A DNA stretch of 64,000 nucleotides, taken from positions 186,001-250,000 of the forward strand of contig JAIQDT010003552.1 of assembly GCA_021521415.1 (NCBI GenBank), written 5' to 3'. The stretch is from Bidens hawaiensis. Its lineage: Eukaryota > Streptophyta > Magnoliopsida > Asterales > Asteraceae. A program made the position numbers and the translations under genes. The notes beneath the pieces are model-generated. The model was given only the letters and a program-made list of their open reading frames with translations, ran no database searches and was not told the DNA's origin. Positions within the stretch are counted from its first letter, which is position 1. Each line of letters starts with the position of its first letter. Positions 11,541 through 24,056 of this stretch are shown piece by piece.

Positions 11541-12900
11541 GTACTTTTTCATCTTAGATTCTAATTCCCAAGTGTACTCGGGGCCTCTTCGGGAGTCCCA
11601 TTTAACTTTGACCAATTTTAAATTACGTCTCTTAAGTTTCTTTGTTTTAGAATCTTCGATTTGTAAAGGTCGTTATACGAATTTAAGATTTTCATTTATT
11701 TCGACATCTTTTAAATGCATAGACAAAGATTCATCAACTAGACATTTACGCAGAGTAGAAACATGGAATACATCGTGTATCCCTTTCAATTCTTCGGGTA
11801 GTCACAGACGGTAAGCGATAGTACCGATTCGTTAGAGTACTTCAAATGGTCCTACGAAGCATGGACTTAATTTTCCTTTCTTACCGACGCGAACAACACC
11901 CCTCCAAGGTGAAACTTTCAATAAGACTCTATAGCCTACATTGAACTCTAACGGTTTACAACGGATATCGACGTAACTCTTTTGTCGGTCTCGACCGTCT
12001 TAAGTCGTTCTCGAATTTGTAACACCTTGTTAGTAGTTTCTTGGACTATCTCGGGTCCAGACAATTGATTATCTCCACCTTCAGACCAGCATACCGACTT
12101 TATACATTTTCAGTCGTATAAAGCTTCGAACGGTGTGGCTTGAATACTTGTATGATAACTATTGTTATACGAGAATTCCATTAGGGGAAGATGGTCATCC
12201 TAACTTCCACCTAAGTCTATCACACAAGCACGGAGCATATTTTCAAGTGTTTGAATTGTTATTTCGCTTCGCCCATCGGTTTGAGGATGATAGGCAATGC
12301 AAAGATTTAGTTAGGTTCCTAACGCTTATTGGAAACTTTTCCAAAAGTGAGACATGAATGGCTGTCTCGATCAGAGATGATAGACAAAGGAACTCCATGC
12401 AAAGCAACGATATTGTTTACATATATTTGTGCTAATCTATCCATCGAATACGTGTCGTTGATAGGTATAAAGTGTGCTGATTTTGTTAACCTATCAACTA
12501 TAACCCAGATCGCATTGTGTTGACGAGTGGTTTTTGGGAGTTTCATGATGAAGTCCATGATTATCATTTCCCACTTCCAAACGGGGAGTTCGGGTTACTG
12601 TAGCAATCCCGAGGGCCGTTGGTGTTCAGTCTTGACTTTCAAACATGTCAATGCAAAGCGATGTCCTTTTTCATTCCATTCCACCAGTAGTTTGGCTTAA
12701 GGTTTTTGTACATTTTTTCACTACCGGGGTGCATCATGTACTTGAACTTGCGAGCTTCACTCATGATCTTTTCACGCAAGTCTCCAACGATCGGTACCAA
12801 AATCCAGTTTCCAATTATAAGTATACCATCGTCACGTTTGACTAGCGAGTCAATGGTGTCTTTACGTTTCTCGTCTGGAGTTGGGCTAACTTGATTTGCT
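11541..12900 (-). pseudogene. pol: Element B integrase with chromodomain-like tail
   Basis: Minus-strand fragments show the integrase core: MDFIMKLPKT with the first catalytic Asp, VDRLTKSAHFIP, and IISDRD with the second Asp (12319-12567). Toward 11900 comes KVSPWRGVVRVGKKGKLSP and HDVFHVSTLRKCL, the C-terminal integrase domain. At about 11545-11615 comes KVKWDSRRGPEYTWELES, resembling the end of a chromovirus chromodomain, which in relatives guides insertion into heterochromatin. Frameshifts and stops separate these pieces. Confidence 0.8.
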
Positions 12901-12929
12901 CCACTAAATCTACTTGGACTTCTAGTCGT

Positions 12930-14385
12930 AACGCTTGAACTCTTTTTGGTTTCTCATGTTCCTTACGACTCAAGGCGTCGGCCACAACGTTGACTTTACC
13001 TTCGTGATAAACGATTTCACAGTCTTAGTCATTCAATGTTTCCATCCATCTTCATTGACGCATATAAAGTTCTTTTTGTACGAAGATGTGTTTTAGACTT
13101 TTATGATCAGTGTACACAATGAATTTGACTCCATAGAGATAGTGCCTCTATAACTTTAGGGAAAAGATTACGGCGCCTAACTCTAGATTGTGAGTGGCGT
13201 AATTTTTCTCGTGTACTTTGAGTTGAAAAGAAGTGTAAGAGATTCCTTTTTTTCATTGCATTAGTACACATCCCAAATCAGAATGGGACACACCGCTAAA
13301 AACAACAAAATCCTCAGTACCTTCTTGCAAGGCCGGTATAAGTGCATTGGTCAGTTTTTGTTTCAGGAAATCGAACGCTTCTTGTTGTTTGGTTCCCCAT
13401 TCATACTTGATATTCTTACGGGTTAACGAAGTTAGAGGAACGGCAATTCAGGAGAAATTTCAATGAATCTACGATAGTAACTGGCCAAACCTAAGAAACT
13501 TCGGATCTAGGTTGGCGACTTTGGAATCTCCCACTTTGAGATAGCTTCAATATTTGCGGGGTACACTTGAATTCCATTCACGTTTATGATGTGACCAAGA
13601 AATTGCACTCCGTGAAGCCAAATTTAGCATTTCGAGAACTTGGCATACAACTTCTAGTTTCTAAGTAATTCAAGTAAGATTCTGAGATGCGAAACATGCT
13701 CTTCCTTTGACTTAGAATAAATAAGTATGTCGTCAATGAACACGATAACAAATTTATCTAAGTAGGTTTACAGATTCGATTCATCATGTTCATGAATGCG
13801 GATGGGACATTAGTGAGACCAAATGGCATGACCGTGATCTCATTATGTCCATACCTTGTTTGGAATTCGGTTTTCGGAATGTCTTCGGATTGGAATTTCA
13901 ATTGATGATAACCAGAACGCAGATCTATCTTAGAGAAGTAGCTAGCTCCTTGCAGTTGGTCGAACAGATCGTCAATTCAGGGTAGTGGGTATTGATTTTT
14001 TGATGGTTACGTTGTTTAAGGATCGGTAATCGATACAATTTTGCATTGATTCATCCTTCTACTTGATAAAGAGGATCGATGCTCCCCACGGTGACGACCT
14101 TGGACGGATAAAGCATTTCTCGAGTAGCTCGTCTAATTGTTTCTTCAGTTCCTTCATTTCGGTTGAAGCTAGACGATATGGGGCTTTGGCGATTGGTGCG
14201 GTTCCACGCGTGAGATCTATTCTAAATGGGTGGTATACCAGGTAGCTCGTCGGGAAAGACTTCAGAAAATTCAGAGACAATAGGTACATCCTTTATCTCT
14301 TTTGGTTTGGATTCTCCACTGACATAGGCCATGAATGCTAAGCATCCTTGATTTAAACATTTGTTAGCCTTATTCATGGAGATTA
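12930..14385 (-). pseudogene. pol: Element B reverse transcriptase and RNase H
   Basis: The RT start is clear at 14059-14289 ([12 protein letters not shown] linker, then [20 protein letters not shown] and [12 protein letters not shown]). Further conserved fragments lie in shifting frames down to about 13400. RNase H signatures are read at about 12950-13250: [32 protein letters not shown] and VNVVADALSRKE, where the catalytic Asp motif TDHKSL is intact. The reading frame is interrupted many times, so no protein is expected. Confidence 0.8.
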
Positions 14386-14945
14386 TGCTAACTTGGCCAG
14401 CGTCTTTGTCCCCTTCAATTCAAATGGTTCGTTTATCAGGGGCTCGAAGTTCAAAGATTTTGTTATTGCAAGTGATACTGGCATGATTGTTGGATAACCA
14501 ATCAATACCAAGTGCTATATCAAAACCAACAAGAGTCATGGGCATCAATTGAATGGGTAAGACATAACCAATTAATAAGATTTTTCCATTTTCTAGAGCT
14601 TCGGAGATTTTAACGATATCGCCACTAGCGATCTCGATGCTTAAAGTTTTATTTAATTTCTTTTGAGGTTCGTTTAATAGACTACAAAAGTTATAATCTA
14701 TAAAACTTAAATTGGCACCTGAATCGAATAAAACTCTAGCTTAAGTGTCGTTAACTAAAAACGTACCGGTGATGGTTTCCGGCATGTCGGCCGCTTTCTT
14801 GGTGTCAAGAACGAAGACTCTTGCATTTCCCTTCTTCGCTTCATTCTTTTGACCACTTCCACATGCACCTCCAGCAGCGGGGTTGTTCTTGGGGCACTCG
14901 AAACTGAGGTGTCCCATTTCCTTGAAATTGTAGCAAGTCATCGTC
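14386..14945 (-). pseudogene. Element B aspartic protease and Gag zinc knuckle
   Basis: Minus strand, 14741-14941: CYNFKEMGHLSFEC, a CCHC zinc knuckle whose second Cys is replaced by Phe. It continues with AADMPETITGTFLVNDT, a stop, then ARVLFDSGANLSFID with the protease active-site triad D-S-G, and DIALGIDWLSNNHA. This is the usual chromovirus order gag-knuckle-protease in one frame. The lost Cys should impair RNA binding. Confidence 0.78.
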
Positions 14946-16076
14946 TTTTTCCAAAAATCGGCTGTTGTGTGGCCGGGTTTGTGACACGAGTCGCAAACAG
15001 TTGTAGACGAAGCAAAGTGGCATCGGCCTTTATGGTACTTCTTGCAAATTTTGCATTGGGTGTAGTTAGAGTTGGTTCCAGCTTTTCGTTGCTCTACACC
15101 CCTGCCCTTGAATCAAGCACTTCCAACTTTCTTGTGGTCACTTAATGGCATCAATTTCTTGTTTTTCTCTTTGTTACGGATTAAACCGTTCATCAGATAA
15201 CCAGTCAATTCCATTTAGGAATCAGCGGTTTGGGGTAAGTGAGACCTTACCATATCGCTAATTTCTCTTGGGAGTCCCTATATGTATCGAGTTACTTTGC
15301 TGGATTCAGGCGTCACCAACAGGGGCACGAGTCTACAGTACTCGTGAAATTTTGTGGTGTACTCACGAAGATTGGTTCCAATAACTCTATGATTAAGGAA
15401 CTTGGATTGGATTTGGTCGGTTTCGTGCATCGGACAAAATTTACTAACACCATGTCTTTAAATTCTTCCCACATTAGATGATTCAACGCATGTCTTCCCT
15501 TGGTCATGATAAGAGTGTTCCACCACTCTAAAGCTTCTCCTTTGATCATTTGTGCCGTATGCTGGATCTTTTCTTGTTCGGCACACTTGTTGATGATCAC
15601 GATCGACTACATTTCTTCCAACCATCTTAGCGTCGCAATGGCGCCCTTGTCACCATATAATTCTTTGGGACCAAAGTTTTTGAAATATTTGAAAGAACAG
15701 CTTTCGATTTTGAGCTTCTTGAACTTTCGATTAAATTCACCTACAGCATTCGATTCGTGTACACTTTCTTCGGGATGAGATGGGTTAGGTCGAGATTTGG
15801 ATTTTATTGATTTTCAAGAATGTTCGGCATGAGTTTGCCTAGATTCAGTTCTAATGTTTGATTCAGCTCTTACGGCTTTTGTTATCATTTCTTGTATTTG
15901 TTTCATGTATTGTTCAGGTATTCGTTGATCTTGTTCATTTTGAGCGCGATTGTCTTCTCCTTTTCGAGAAGCTTCCACATTATTTGGTCATTGATTCGAT
16001 ATTATGAAATATTTACATTCTTTTCTTAAAACACATTTTTATTCATTTATTTATATACATATATATATCGTCACTT

Positions 16077-16113
<37 letters not shown>

Positions 16114-17312
16114 CTATCCTCACTAGAACGATACGGCGTTCTTATTGTCACACATTTGTTTATAATTACAACTACAGATGCAATTTCTTTAACAACTTTG
16201 TAGGAGTTCCTAGTATTTCATGAACTTCTTGACCATCTTTGTCATCTTGTTGCATTTATGGAGAAGTTTATCTCCCATCTTTTTCTTCTTACTTCCTTCT
16301 TTAGCCACCTTCTTCCTCAGCTCATCGGTCTCATGCAACGCTCGATCAAGATGTTCCTCTTGCGACTGTGGAATGATATTTGGATATCCATATTGTGGTG
16401 GCGATCACGATATCCCATCATCATGATGTTGTAGTGGTTCTTTGGGTATGGTGAAGAAGTTGCTTCAGAGGGATAGTTGAAGAATGCTTCTGCAGCTGCC
16501 TCTTATTGGTGGATCTCGTTTGCTTGTTCCGAGATTGAAAGGATCTGTCCTTGAAAAGGGGGAAAATCTGGTGAAAACCATATTTGAATTCGTTGAATAC
16601 TTTGCACATATGGATCTTCGGGATCATAACATGGAATCATGTGGAAGAATGGGTGCATACATCCTTTATCTGGTGGACAATCACATTTGGAATTTGTTGA
16701 TGGTTAATCTCTTGGTGTACTTATTTCTTTAGAGATTTCCTCATCGGGATCTTCCTCTTCTTCTGTGGCCTTTGTTGTATCAACCACCAAAGGGTCCAGG
16801 TGATACCTTTCGTACGGTTGAGTGACTCTCATCTTCGGTCTTTGAGAAGGTCTATTATAGGTATTGGGTTGAAAATCAATAGAGTTGTAAGCAGAAGTTC
16901 CAATTTTCCATCGCCTTTGATCAGAATGGCATTGCATCCAGTCAGAAGAGTCGGACTCCGATTCTACCTTGGTTTTTTTGTTGGTTAGCAAGTCGTTGGA
17001 TGGTTGGTATGTCAGGATGTTGGATGGGTGATACACTGAAATGTCGGATGGATGATACTCTGGGATGCTTGACGGATGGTAACTTGAAGTTCTTGGGGTA
17101 TCATACTCTTGCATTGGTGAATTGCTTGGTAGGTTGATTGGTAGTTGTTCAGTGCCGGAAAAGTAAATAGGTGTGGGTCGTTCAATCGAATGATATTGGT
17201 TGAAGAAATTTTCATAATAGTCTTCACTCATGTTGTCCTTCAGAATGGGTTCGGGGCATCCAGCTCTCCTTGCATCGCGCATGAAGTCGTCTATTATTTT
17301 CTTGAATGACAT
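14946..17312 (-). pseudogene. gag: Element B gag
   Basis: The start is at 17312 on the minus strand; a 202-codon open stretch (16704-17312) begins MSFKKIIDDFMRDARRAGCP and is rich in Tyr-His-Pro-Ser repeats and an acidic tail. The capsid core is recognisable at 15313-15600 (EKIQHTAQMIKGEALEWWN, MWEEFKDM), the Retrotrans_gag family. A long TA microsatellite (about 16078-16111) interrupts the middle. Frame breaks make it a pseudogene. Confidence 0.7.
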
Positions 17313-17445
17313 CTATGGGTGGTTTGGATTGAGGAGAGATAGAAAAGGTTACCAGCATATCTTATCCCTAATTAACATAATTCTTATTCACTTGGAACGA
17401 AGGTTAGGTATTATTTAATTAATACCTAGTTCGCTAAGATCGATG

Positions 17446-17457
17446 GCTCTGATACCA
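17446..17457 (-). other. Element B primer-binding site (tRNA-iMet)
   Basis: GCTCTGATACCA is the reverse complement of TGGTATCAGAGC, the classic initiator-Met primer site, three bases from the LTR. It fixes B's orientation as minus. Confidence 0.92.
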
Positions 17458-17460
17458 ACC

Positions 17461-17912
17461 TGTCACACCCCCATCTTGGGCTTACGGGTTAATGCAGAAT
17501 ATATTAGCGTGGATTAAAGATTACTTGTTTAACAAACCACCATTTACATATTTAATGTTTTAATAAAATAATATGAGCCATCAGATCGCCTATTGAAGAC
17601 TTCGATTCTTCAAGCGCCTATCATTCATTACCTATAAAACAGTTTAAAAATACGTCAGCAACACATGCTGGTGAATAAGCTGACGCATAAAATATTTTAT
17701 TTACTTAATTACCTCTCGAGACATAACTTAGCTCTCGGCCCATCGTGGCTTAGGAAAAATCAAGTTAAAACTTAAATCACAATTATAAACTTAAGCTCTA
17801 CTCGAAACCGCTCAGCAAACACCGCAGCGTTAGAGATTACTTAGCTACCATCAGTATACAAATGCCTCCGGCCCATCGTGGCGGAGGCATTTAACCAGGT
17901 ATGGCACAGTGT
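17461..17912 (-). repeat. Element B 5' LTR, first part
   Basis: Begins TGTCACACCCCC like the left LTR, but has lost two segments (about 50 and 80 bp) near its start. It is cut at 17912 by C1 and resumes at 30836. Confidence 0.85.
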
Positions 17913-19128
17913 TGACGGGTGGTCCATGGGAAAACCCTTAATTGATCTAATGCCATTATTAATCATGTATTGAATTGGTTTATTTTGTGGAATTGGATAA
18001 CTAAGGTGCTTTTGGTGAATTGTAGGTTCAAAGGAGGTTCTGGGGCTACTATGATGTATCATGAAGAAACCTAAGGAACCGGGTACACGAGAGATGGTCA
18101 AAAAAAGTGAAAACAAGTAGGTGGGGCTGAAGTCCACCGTGCCCCACAGTTAAGACCGTGGGCCACGGTCCAATTATAATCAAAAAGGACAGGGGCCACC
18201 GTACCGTGGCCTCTGTTCCACCGTGAAGACCACCATGGCCCACGGTGGGGACCGTGGGCCACGGTCCAGCATTTTAAGAAGATCACCGTGACCCACGGTG
18301 TAGACCGTGGGCCACGGTGCTGGTCATAACTGCCGATTTCTTTTAGTTTAATACTCGTTTTTGGGCTGTCTTTTCACCTATCCTTCATTCTAAACAAGCT
18401 AGAGACGAATTTTGAGAGCAAGAACAAGACTTTGGTGATTATAATCATTTGTTTGGGTTTATGATTCGTTCGATTATCTTAATGAGGTGTTGATAAATCA
18501 AACGATGTGTGGCTAGTACTCTTTATGTTCTCTCCCGAATTGTAAGGTTTTCTAATTGGATATTGGTTAATCGTCTATCTTATTGGTGAGATAGTATTTT
18601 GATCATATGATTATTTTGCTATAGTGATTGTGTGTTTGTTTGTAATTGTTAGTATGGTTTAAATTCGTGTTCTTGACTATCCTTCTTGGTGCCATAGGCA
18701 ATCAAGATTTTGTAGAAGAGAATTAGGGTTAACAATACTAAACTGATTTTTGAGTGACAACCTTGCGTTTTTGTAATTCAAGTACTTAGTCCTCTCTTAT
18801 CTCATCAAAACGCATTTTTACGAACTATAATTGTGTAGTTCATCTCACAAGTAAACATTAACTTTATCAACATTGGAAACCTAAAATCGGGAGAGAGCAT
18901 TCTTTCTTATATTGTTTAAAACTCGTTTATTATTTTAGTTATTTTTTTGTTAATCAAAACCAAACAACCAACTTTTTGAAATTACTTTTGCTCTTAGCTT
19001 AATTTAGTTTAATTATAAAGCTACCTAGTAATACATTTTCCACAAACTCCCTGTGTTCGATACCCGCTTACTGCTATCTAACTAGTTGTATTCGGTTTAT
19101 TTTAGAGTGAGTCTTCGACCTCACGTCA
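17913..19128 (+). repeat. Element C1 5' LTR (1216 bp)
   Basis: TGACGGGTGG... to ...CCTCACGTCA, with a TGACG/CGTCA terminal inverted repeat. It contains one more array unit than the 3' LTR. I found no strong TATA box; TTTAATACT near 18347 is the best candidate. Confidence 0.9.
18133..18322 (+). promoter_or_regulatory. Hairpin array in C1 5' LTR
   Basis: Four or more dyads built on ACCGTGGGCCACGGT (18155-18169, 18251-18265, 18303-18317), plus CCACCATGGCCCACGGTGG near 18229 and the hairpin GGCCAC-CGTACC-GTGGCC near 18194. The 3' LTR has the array shortened by 96 bp (29932-30021). Position is U3, 220-410 bp from the LTR start. Confidence 0.8.
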
Positions 19129-19133
19129 AATTT

Positions 19134-19151
19134 TGGCGCCGTTGCCGGGGA
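19134..19151 (+). other. Element C1 primer-binding site (tRNA-Asp)
   Basis: TGGCGCCGTTGCCGGGGA is a perfect match to the complement of the plant tRNA-Asp 3' end, 5 bp after the LTR. Confidence 0.92.
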
Positions 19152-19243
19152 GTAGTGCGCAACGTGTGTTAGCTTAAGTAGTTTTTCTTTGTCAATTTTC
19201 GGGTTTACGCTGGTTGTGTTAGTGTGCAGGTACCTGTAGGTGT

Positions 19244-21160
19244 ATGCATACTAGAAGATCTAACAGGTCATCAACGCTAGTCATTGATCCCGAGATTGAC
19301 CGAACACTTCGAAGAAACCGAGTTTTACTCAGGGAGAACAAGCTTCTTGGTTCTCCGACTACATCAAACAGCATCATGGAATCACCAGTTCCCACTTCGG
19401 GTCAACCATTACCATCTACACCTCCACCAAATCCACCTCCACCGATCACTACTAATTTACCTATAGCATCAAGTGAATTGCAACCACCACCCACAACCGA
19501 ACCAATCGCCGCTCAATACACCTACGCAACATTATCCATATTGCCATCTATTTCCAACCTTTTTCCTACCTTTGGTGCATCATCGTCCCAACAAAACCAA
19601 CCACCAACCTTTCAACAATCACAATCAAGCTACCAATATCAACCCCAACCTTTCATGCAACATTCAAGATCACAAGGTGACGGATAAGGATATGGGTTTG
19701 GCAGTGAATTTTAGGGGTATGAAGTGGAAGGTTACTACATGGGAGATGATGGAAGAAAAAGGGTAAATCCGGGAAATTTTGGTTATGGTCAATGGCAACA
19801 ACTGAAACCGTTGCAAGAGCTTAACCGACAACAACCACCGCCGGTTGTCCAACAAAGCGTTCAACCACCACCGATTCAACAACAAGCTCAACAACAACCA
19901 CCGGTTGTTGTTCATCAACAAGTTCAAACACCACCGATTATTCAACAACCGCAAGGGCAACCTCAAGATCAACAATTCCAACCACAAATGCCCCAACCAC
20001 AGTTTCAACAACAATTTGCGCAGCCAAGGCCCATTTATAGGCAAATGGGTCAACCAAGAATACCAATGGGGGTACCAAGAAGGCATGCAAGAGAGATGGT
20101 AAGGGGGATTGAAGCCCATTTCCGACCCATAATTACTAATAATCCATCTCCGGTGGTTATCCCTCACAATCAACAATGTAGGACGTTTGAAGTAACAACC
20201 AATTCCCTTCAAAGTCTTCCGAAGTATAAGGGTCTAGCAACGGAGGAACCTTACTTCCACTTGGAGGCATATGACTCCATTTGTAACACAATTGGTGGTC
20301 AAGGTTTTACATCGGATGAGGTGAAGTTGGTACTATTTCAGTTTTGATTGGAAGACAAGGAATAGAGATGGTTTTGCACTTTGCCTTCCGCGTCTATTTA
20401 TACTTGGGCCGAAATGCAACAAAAATATTTGGAAGAATTCTATACGACCCAAAAGACCAACGATGCGAGAAGAAGTTTGAGAACCTTCCAATAACAATCG
20501 GGGGAAATGTTTCATGAAGCATTTGAGAGGTTCAATATGATGATCAAGAATTGTCCTCATCACGGTATTGCTTTATGGGAATTGTTGAATGCATTTCATG
20601 AGGGTTTGAGTATGGAGGATGAACGTGATTGGCGGTCGATCACTAATGGTACATTTGGTACCAATTATGAACAAGATGATTGGGCATATTTGGAACAAAT
20701 GGCGGTTACATCAAAGAGAAAGGCCCAAACCAAAAGAAGAGCGAGACCGGCGATTGGTAGGCCACAAGTGCAAGCCGTGGAAGAAGGAGGGGTACAAACC
20801 ACTAATCAAGTAATTGATGTTTGTACGAATTGTAACGAGTTGGGTCATGCTTCGGAAGTATATGGGGTAGGTCAAGCACCGGTGGAAGAGGTGAATGCAC
20901 TACAAGGGGGAGGTGGTAGGAATTACAACATGAACTCCAACACCTACCACCCCGGGTTGAGAAATCACCCGAATTTTCGATATGGAAACCCGGCCACTCA
21001 ATCTAACCCGAATTTTCAAGGAAATCAAGGCAATTATGTTCCTCGCCAACAATACAATAACCAAGGTAATTATCATGGTGGGAATAGTCAAGGGTTTCAA
21101 GGTCAAGGGGGGTGGCGGTCAAAGCGGGTCAACGGGTCAAAGTTAATCGAGTGGAAATGA
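19244..21160 (+). pseudogene. gag: Element C1 gag
   Basis: One frame runs from ATG 19244 to TGA 21158 (about 640 codons), interrupted by in-frame stops near 19685, 19712, 20345, 20363 and 20492. N-terminal part: DPEIDRTLRRNRVLLREN, then Pro/Gln-rich low complexity (about residues 160-250). The capsid core includes LATEEPYFHLEAYDSICNTI and ASIYTWAEMQQKY. Then comes CTNCNELGHASEVYG, a knuckle lacking its last Cys (Y instead), and an Asn/Gln/Gly-rich tail (RNHPNFRYGN). C2 carries the same gag. Confidence 0.85.
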
Positions 21161-21675
21161 GGTGATGGATATGTTGAAGTTGATGCAACAAGACATGAAC
21201 GAAGAAATCAACTTGATGAGGTTAGAATGCAAAAGGATGAAGTTATAGATAAAGCCATCCCATCTTTGACCACACAAATGGGTCAACTCGCAACTGAAGT
21301 GTCCGACTTGAAGAAGAATAAGGGTCAATTGCCAAGCGACACAAGGTAAATCCTTCTCATAAATCTTCTCTTAATGTTCCTATTAACCACGTTAGTTCTT
21401 TAAGAAGTGGTAAAGAATATAAAAAGGATTTATCATCGGGTGTGGTTGATGGGGAAGTTGAGGATATTACGAGTAATGAAAGTGATGATGAAATTGTAAC
21501 AAATAAACATACTAAACATGTCACTTTTTAAAAACCGTTACAAAAATCCGGGTTAAACTTCAATTTTAAACGATAAAAATAAGGAAGTGGATCCAAATGC
21601 GGTCCCATTTCCCTCGGCTTTACTCGACCCGGGTAAGAAAAACATCATTTCAAGAAGGGGTTCTAAAAAAAAGAG
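21161..21675 (+). pseudogene. Element C1 gag-protease linker
   Basis: Shifted-frame remnants (MQKDEVIDKAIPSLTTQMGQ, LATEVSDLKKNKGQLPSDT, DPNAVPFPSALLDPGKKN) match the C2 linker at 44088-44557. This is the usual variable region between Gag and protease; several stops. Confidence 0.7.
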
Positions 21676-22581
21676 ATGTGGGAAGTTTTTAAGCAAGTTA
21701 AGGTAAATTTACCTTTACTTGAGGCAATTAAACAAGTGCCCGCGAATGCTAAGTTTTTTAAAGAATTATGCACTCAAAAGAGGCAACAAAAAGTGCCTCT
21801 ACGAGTGGATTTAACTAAGCCGGTAAGTGCGGTTTTAAAAGGAGATCTACCTCCTAAGCTTCAAGATCCGGAAACGCCCTTAATTAACATTCAAGTAGGC
21901 GATTTTCAAATGTCTAAGGCGTTACTAGATCTTGGGGCCGGAGTAAGTATTCTTCCGGGGGGTTTATACGACCAATATGATTTTGGTCCTTTAAAACGAG
22001 TTGAGAAAACGGTTGTGTTAGCCGATTTGTCTCATAAACTTCCCCGAGGAATTGTGAGGGATGTGATAGTAAAAGTTGAAGAATTTTACTATCCGGTTGA
22101 CTTTTTGGTCTTAGACAACTCATCAGTGGATTCGACCCAACAGAAAAATGTTATATTGGGTCGACCGTTTATAAACACCGCTCATGCTATTATTGACTGT
22201 CGATCGGGCACAGTTGATATGGCTTTTGGAAATAGGAAAATGAGATTAAATGTGTTCACTAACGGATCTAATGCTTTATGTGGTGATGAGTGTTTCATGG
22301 CAGATATTGTTGACATGTGTGAAGCGCATGATTATGAGGAAGATGCTTTGGAAGCATGTGTTTGTGATTTTTCTAAACAGGTACATCTTTGTGCATTGAG
22401 GATGGAAGAGAAAAATCAATATGTGTTGGCAGTAAAAGAGGGACGACCACCATGGACTCATCAAATTGAAAGTCTGCCAGCTGTGATCGATTCGGGTACA
22501 AAACCTTCATTGGAGAGCCCACCGAAATTGGAATTGAAGGATTTGCCTAGCCACTTGAAGTATGCGTTTTTAGGAGGATAA
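21676..22581 (+). pseudogene. Element C1 aspartic protease
   Basis: A 301-codon open frame. Retropepsin core ALLDLGAGVSILPGGLYDQY with D-L-G-A, the form usual in Athila-group elements, then FLVLDNSS and VILGRPFINTAHAIIDCRSG. The protein would cut Gag-Pol. The C-terminal half (acidic, EAHDYEEDALEACVCD) leads into the RT connection, LPSHLKYAFLG. The domain itself is intact, but it is cut off from gag and RT by stops at 22579 and 22670. Confidence 0.85.
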
Positions 22582-23507
22582 TGACACATTACCGGTCATT
22601 ATTGTATCTAATTTGGAAGAGGCCCAAGAACAAGAATTGTTGAAGGTGTTGAAGACGAATAAAGCGGCATAGGTTGGACAATTGCGGATTTAAAAGGCAT
22701 TAGTCCATCTATTGTTATGCATAAAATCATCACCAATGAGGAGGCAAAACCAACCCGAGAGGCTCAAAGAAGGTTGAATCCCAATTTGAGAGAAGTTGTG
22801 AAGAAAGAGGTAGTAAAGTGGTTGGATGGGGGGATTATCTATCCCATCTCGGATAGCGCATGGGTAAGTCCTACACAGGTGGTACCGAAAAAAGCAGGTA
22901 TACAGGTAATTAAAGATGAAAGCGGTGAACAAATCGCCACCCGACCGGTCACCGGGTGGCGAGTTTGCATTGATTATCGTAAATTAAATGCCGCTACATC
23001 TAAAGACCATTTTCCATTACCTTTTATTGACCAAATTATTGAAAAATTTTCGGTTCAAAAGTATTACTGTATTTAGGATGGGTACTCGGGTTATAATCAA
23101 ATTGCTATCCGCCCGGATTACCAACACAAGACCACCTTCACCTGTCCGTATGGAACTTTTGCTTTTCGGCGAATGCCATTCGGATTGTGTAATGCCCCGG
23201 CCACATTCTAACATTGTATGATGAGTATTTTTTCGGATATGGTCGGGGAGTCACTTGAGGTATTTTTGGATGAGTTTTCCATTTTTGGTCCAACTTATGA
23301 AACCTGTCTCAATGAATTAGAAAAAGTTTTAAAAAGATGTGTTGAGATAAATTTAGTTTTAAGTTAGGAGAAAAGTCACTTCATGGTGCAAGAAGGTATC
23401 GTGTTGGGTCACGTGATTTCAGAAAGGGGAATGTAAGTGGATAAGGCAAAGGTCCGGGTAATATCTCTTTACCTCCACCAAAAAACATTAAAGGGGTAAG
23501 GTCATTT
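22582..23507 (+). pseudogene. pol: Element C1 reverse transcriptase
   Basis: Fingers and palm motifs: WVSPTQVVPKKAGIQVI, TGWRVCIDYRKLNAAT, HFPLPFIDQIIEKF, then a stop (23074, in place of LDG), TFTCPYGTFAFRRMPFGLCN, another stop at 23209. The catalytic box at 23263-23274 reads F-L-D-E where C2 has F-M-D-D, so one of the metal-binding Asp residues is Glu. Further stops at 23366 and 23434. Inactive. Confidence 0.88.
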
Positions 23508-24050
23508 TTGGGGCATGCGGGTTTTTATAGAAGATTTATTAAAGGCTTTAGTGTGATCACAAAACCTTTATATAATTTGTTATTAAAAGATGTTCCTTTT
23601 GATTTTACTAATGAATGTTTGCAAGCATTTAATGTTTTGAAGGAACAGTTGGTGAAATCTCCCATTCTACAACCATCGGATTGGTCAAAGCCATTTGAGA
23701 TCATGTGTGATGCCAGTGATACTACTATCGGAGCGGTGTTGGGTCAACGAGTTGATAAAAAACCGGTGGTCATTTATTATGCGAGTAAAACATTATCCGA
23801 AGCGCAACTTAATTATACAACCACCGAAAAAGATTTGCTTGCGGTGGTGTATGCTTTGGATAAGTTTCGCTCGTATATTTGGGGGAGTAAGGTGATTGTT
23901 TATTCGGACCATAGCGCGGTTCGATATTTGATGGAGAAGAAGGATGCGAAAGCGCGGTTAATTCAATGGGTATTGCTTTTGCAAGAGTTTGATTTAGAGG
24001 TACGGGGTAAAAAGGGGTGTGAAAATGTAGTGGCAGATCACCTATCCTGA
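23508..24050 (+). pseudogene. pol: Element C1 RNase H
   Basis: A 180-codon open frame covering the RT connection ([20 protein letters not shown]) and RNase [21 protein letters not shown] (first Asp), [20 protein letters not shown] (Glu), [15 protein letters not shown] (Asp) and ENVVADHLS (last Asp). All catalytic acids appear present. The role is removal of RNA from the RNA-DNA hybrid during reverse transcription. It ends in TGA at 24048. Confidence 0.87.
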
Positions 24051-24056
24051 ATTCCA

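Noticed and set aside
16078..16111. TA run in element B as a regulatory site
   Set aside because: Simple microsatellite in a dead gag; similar runs occur at 96-122 and 8928-8951.
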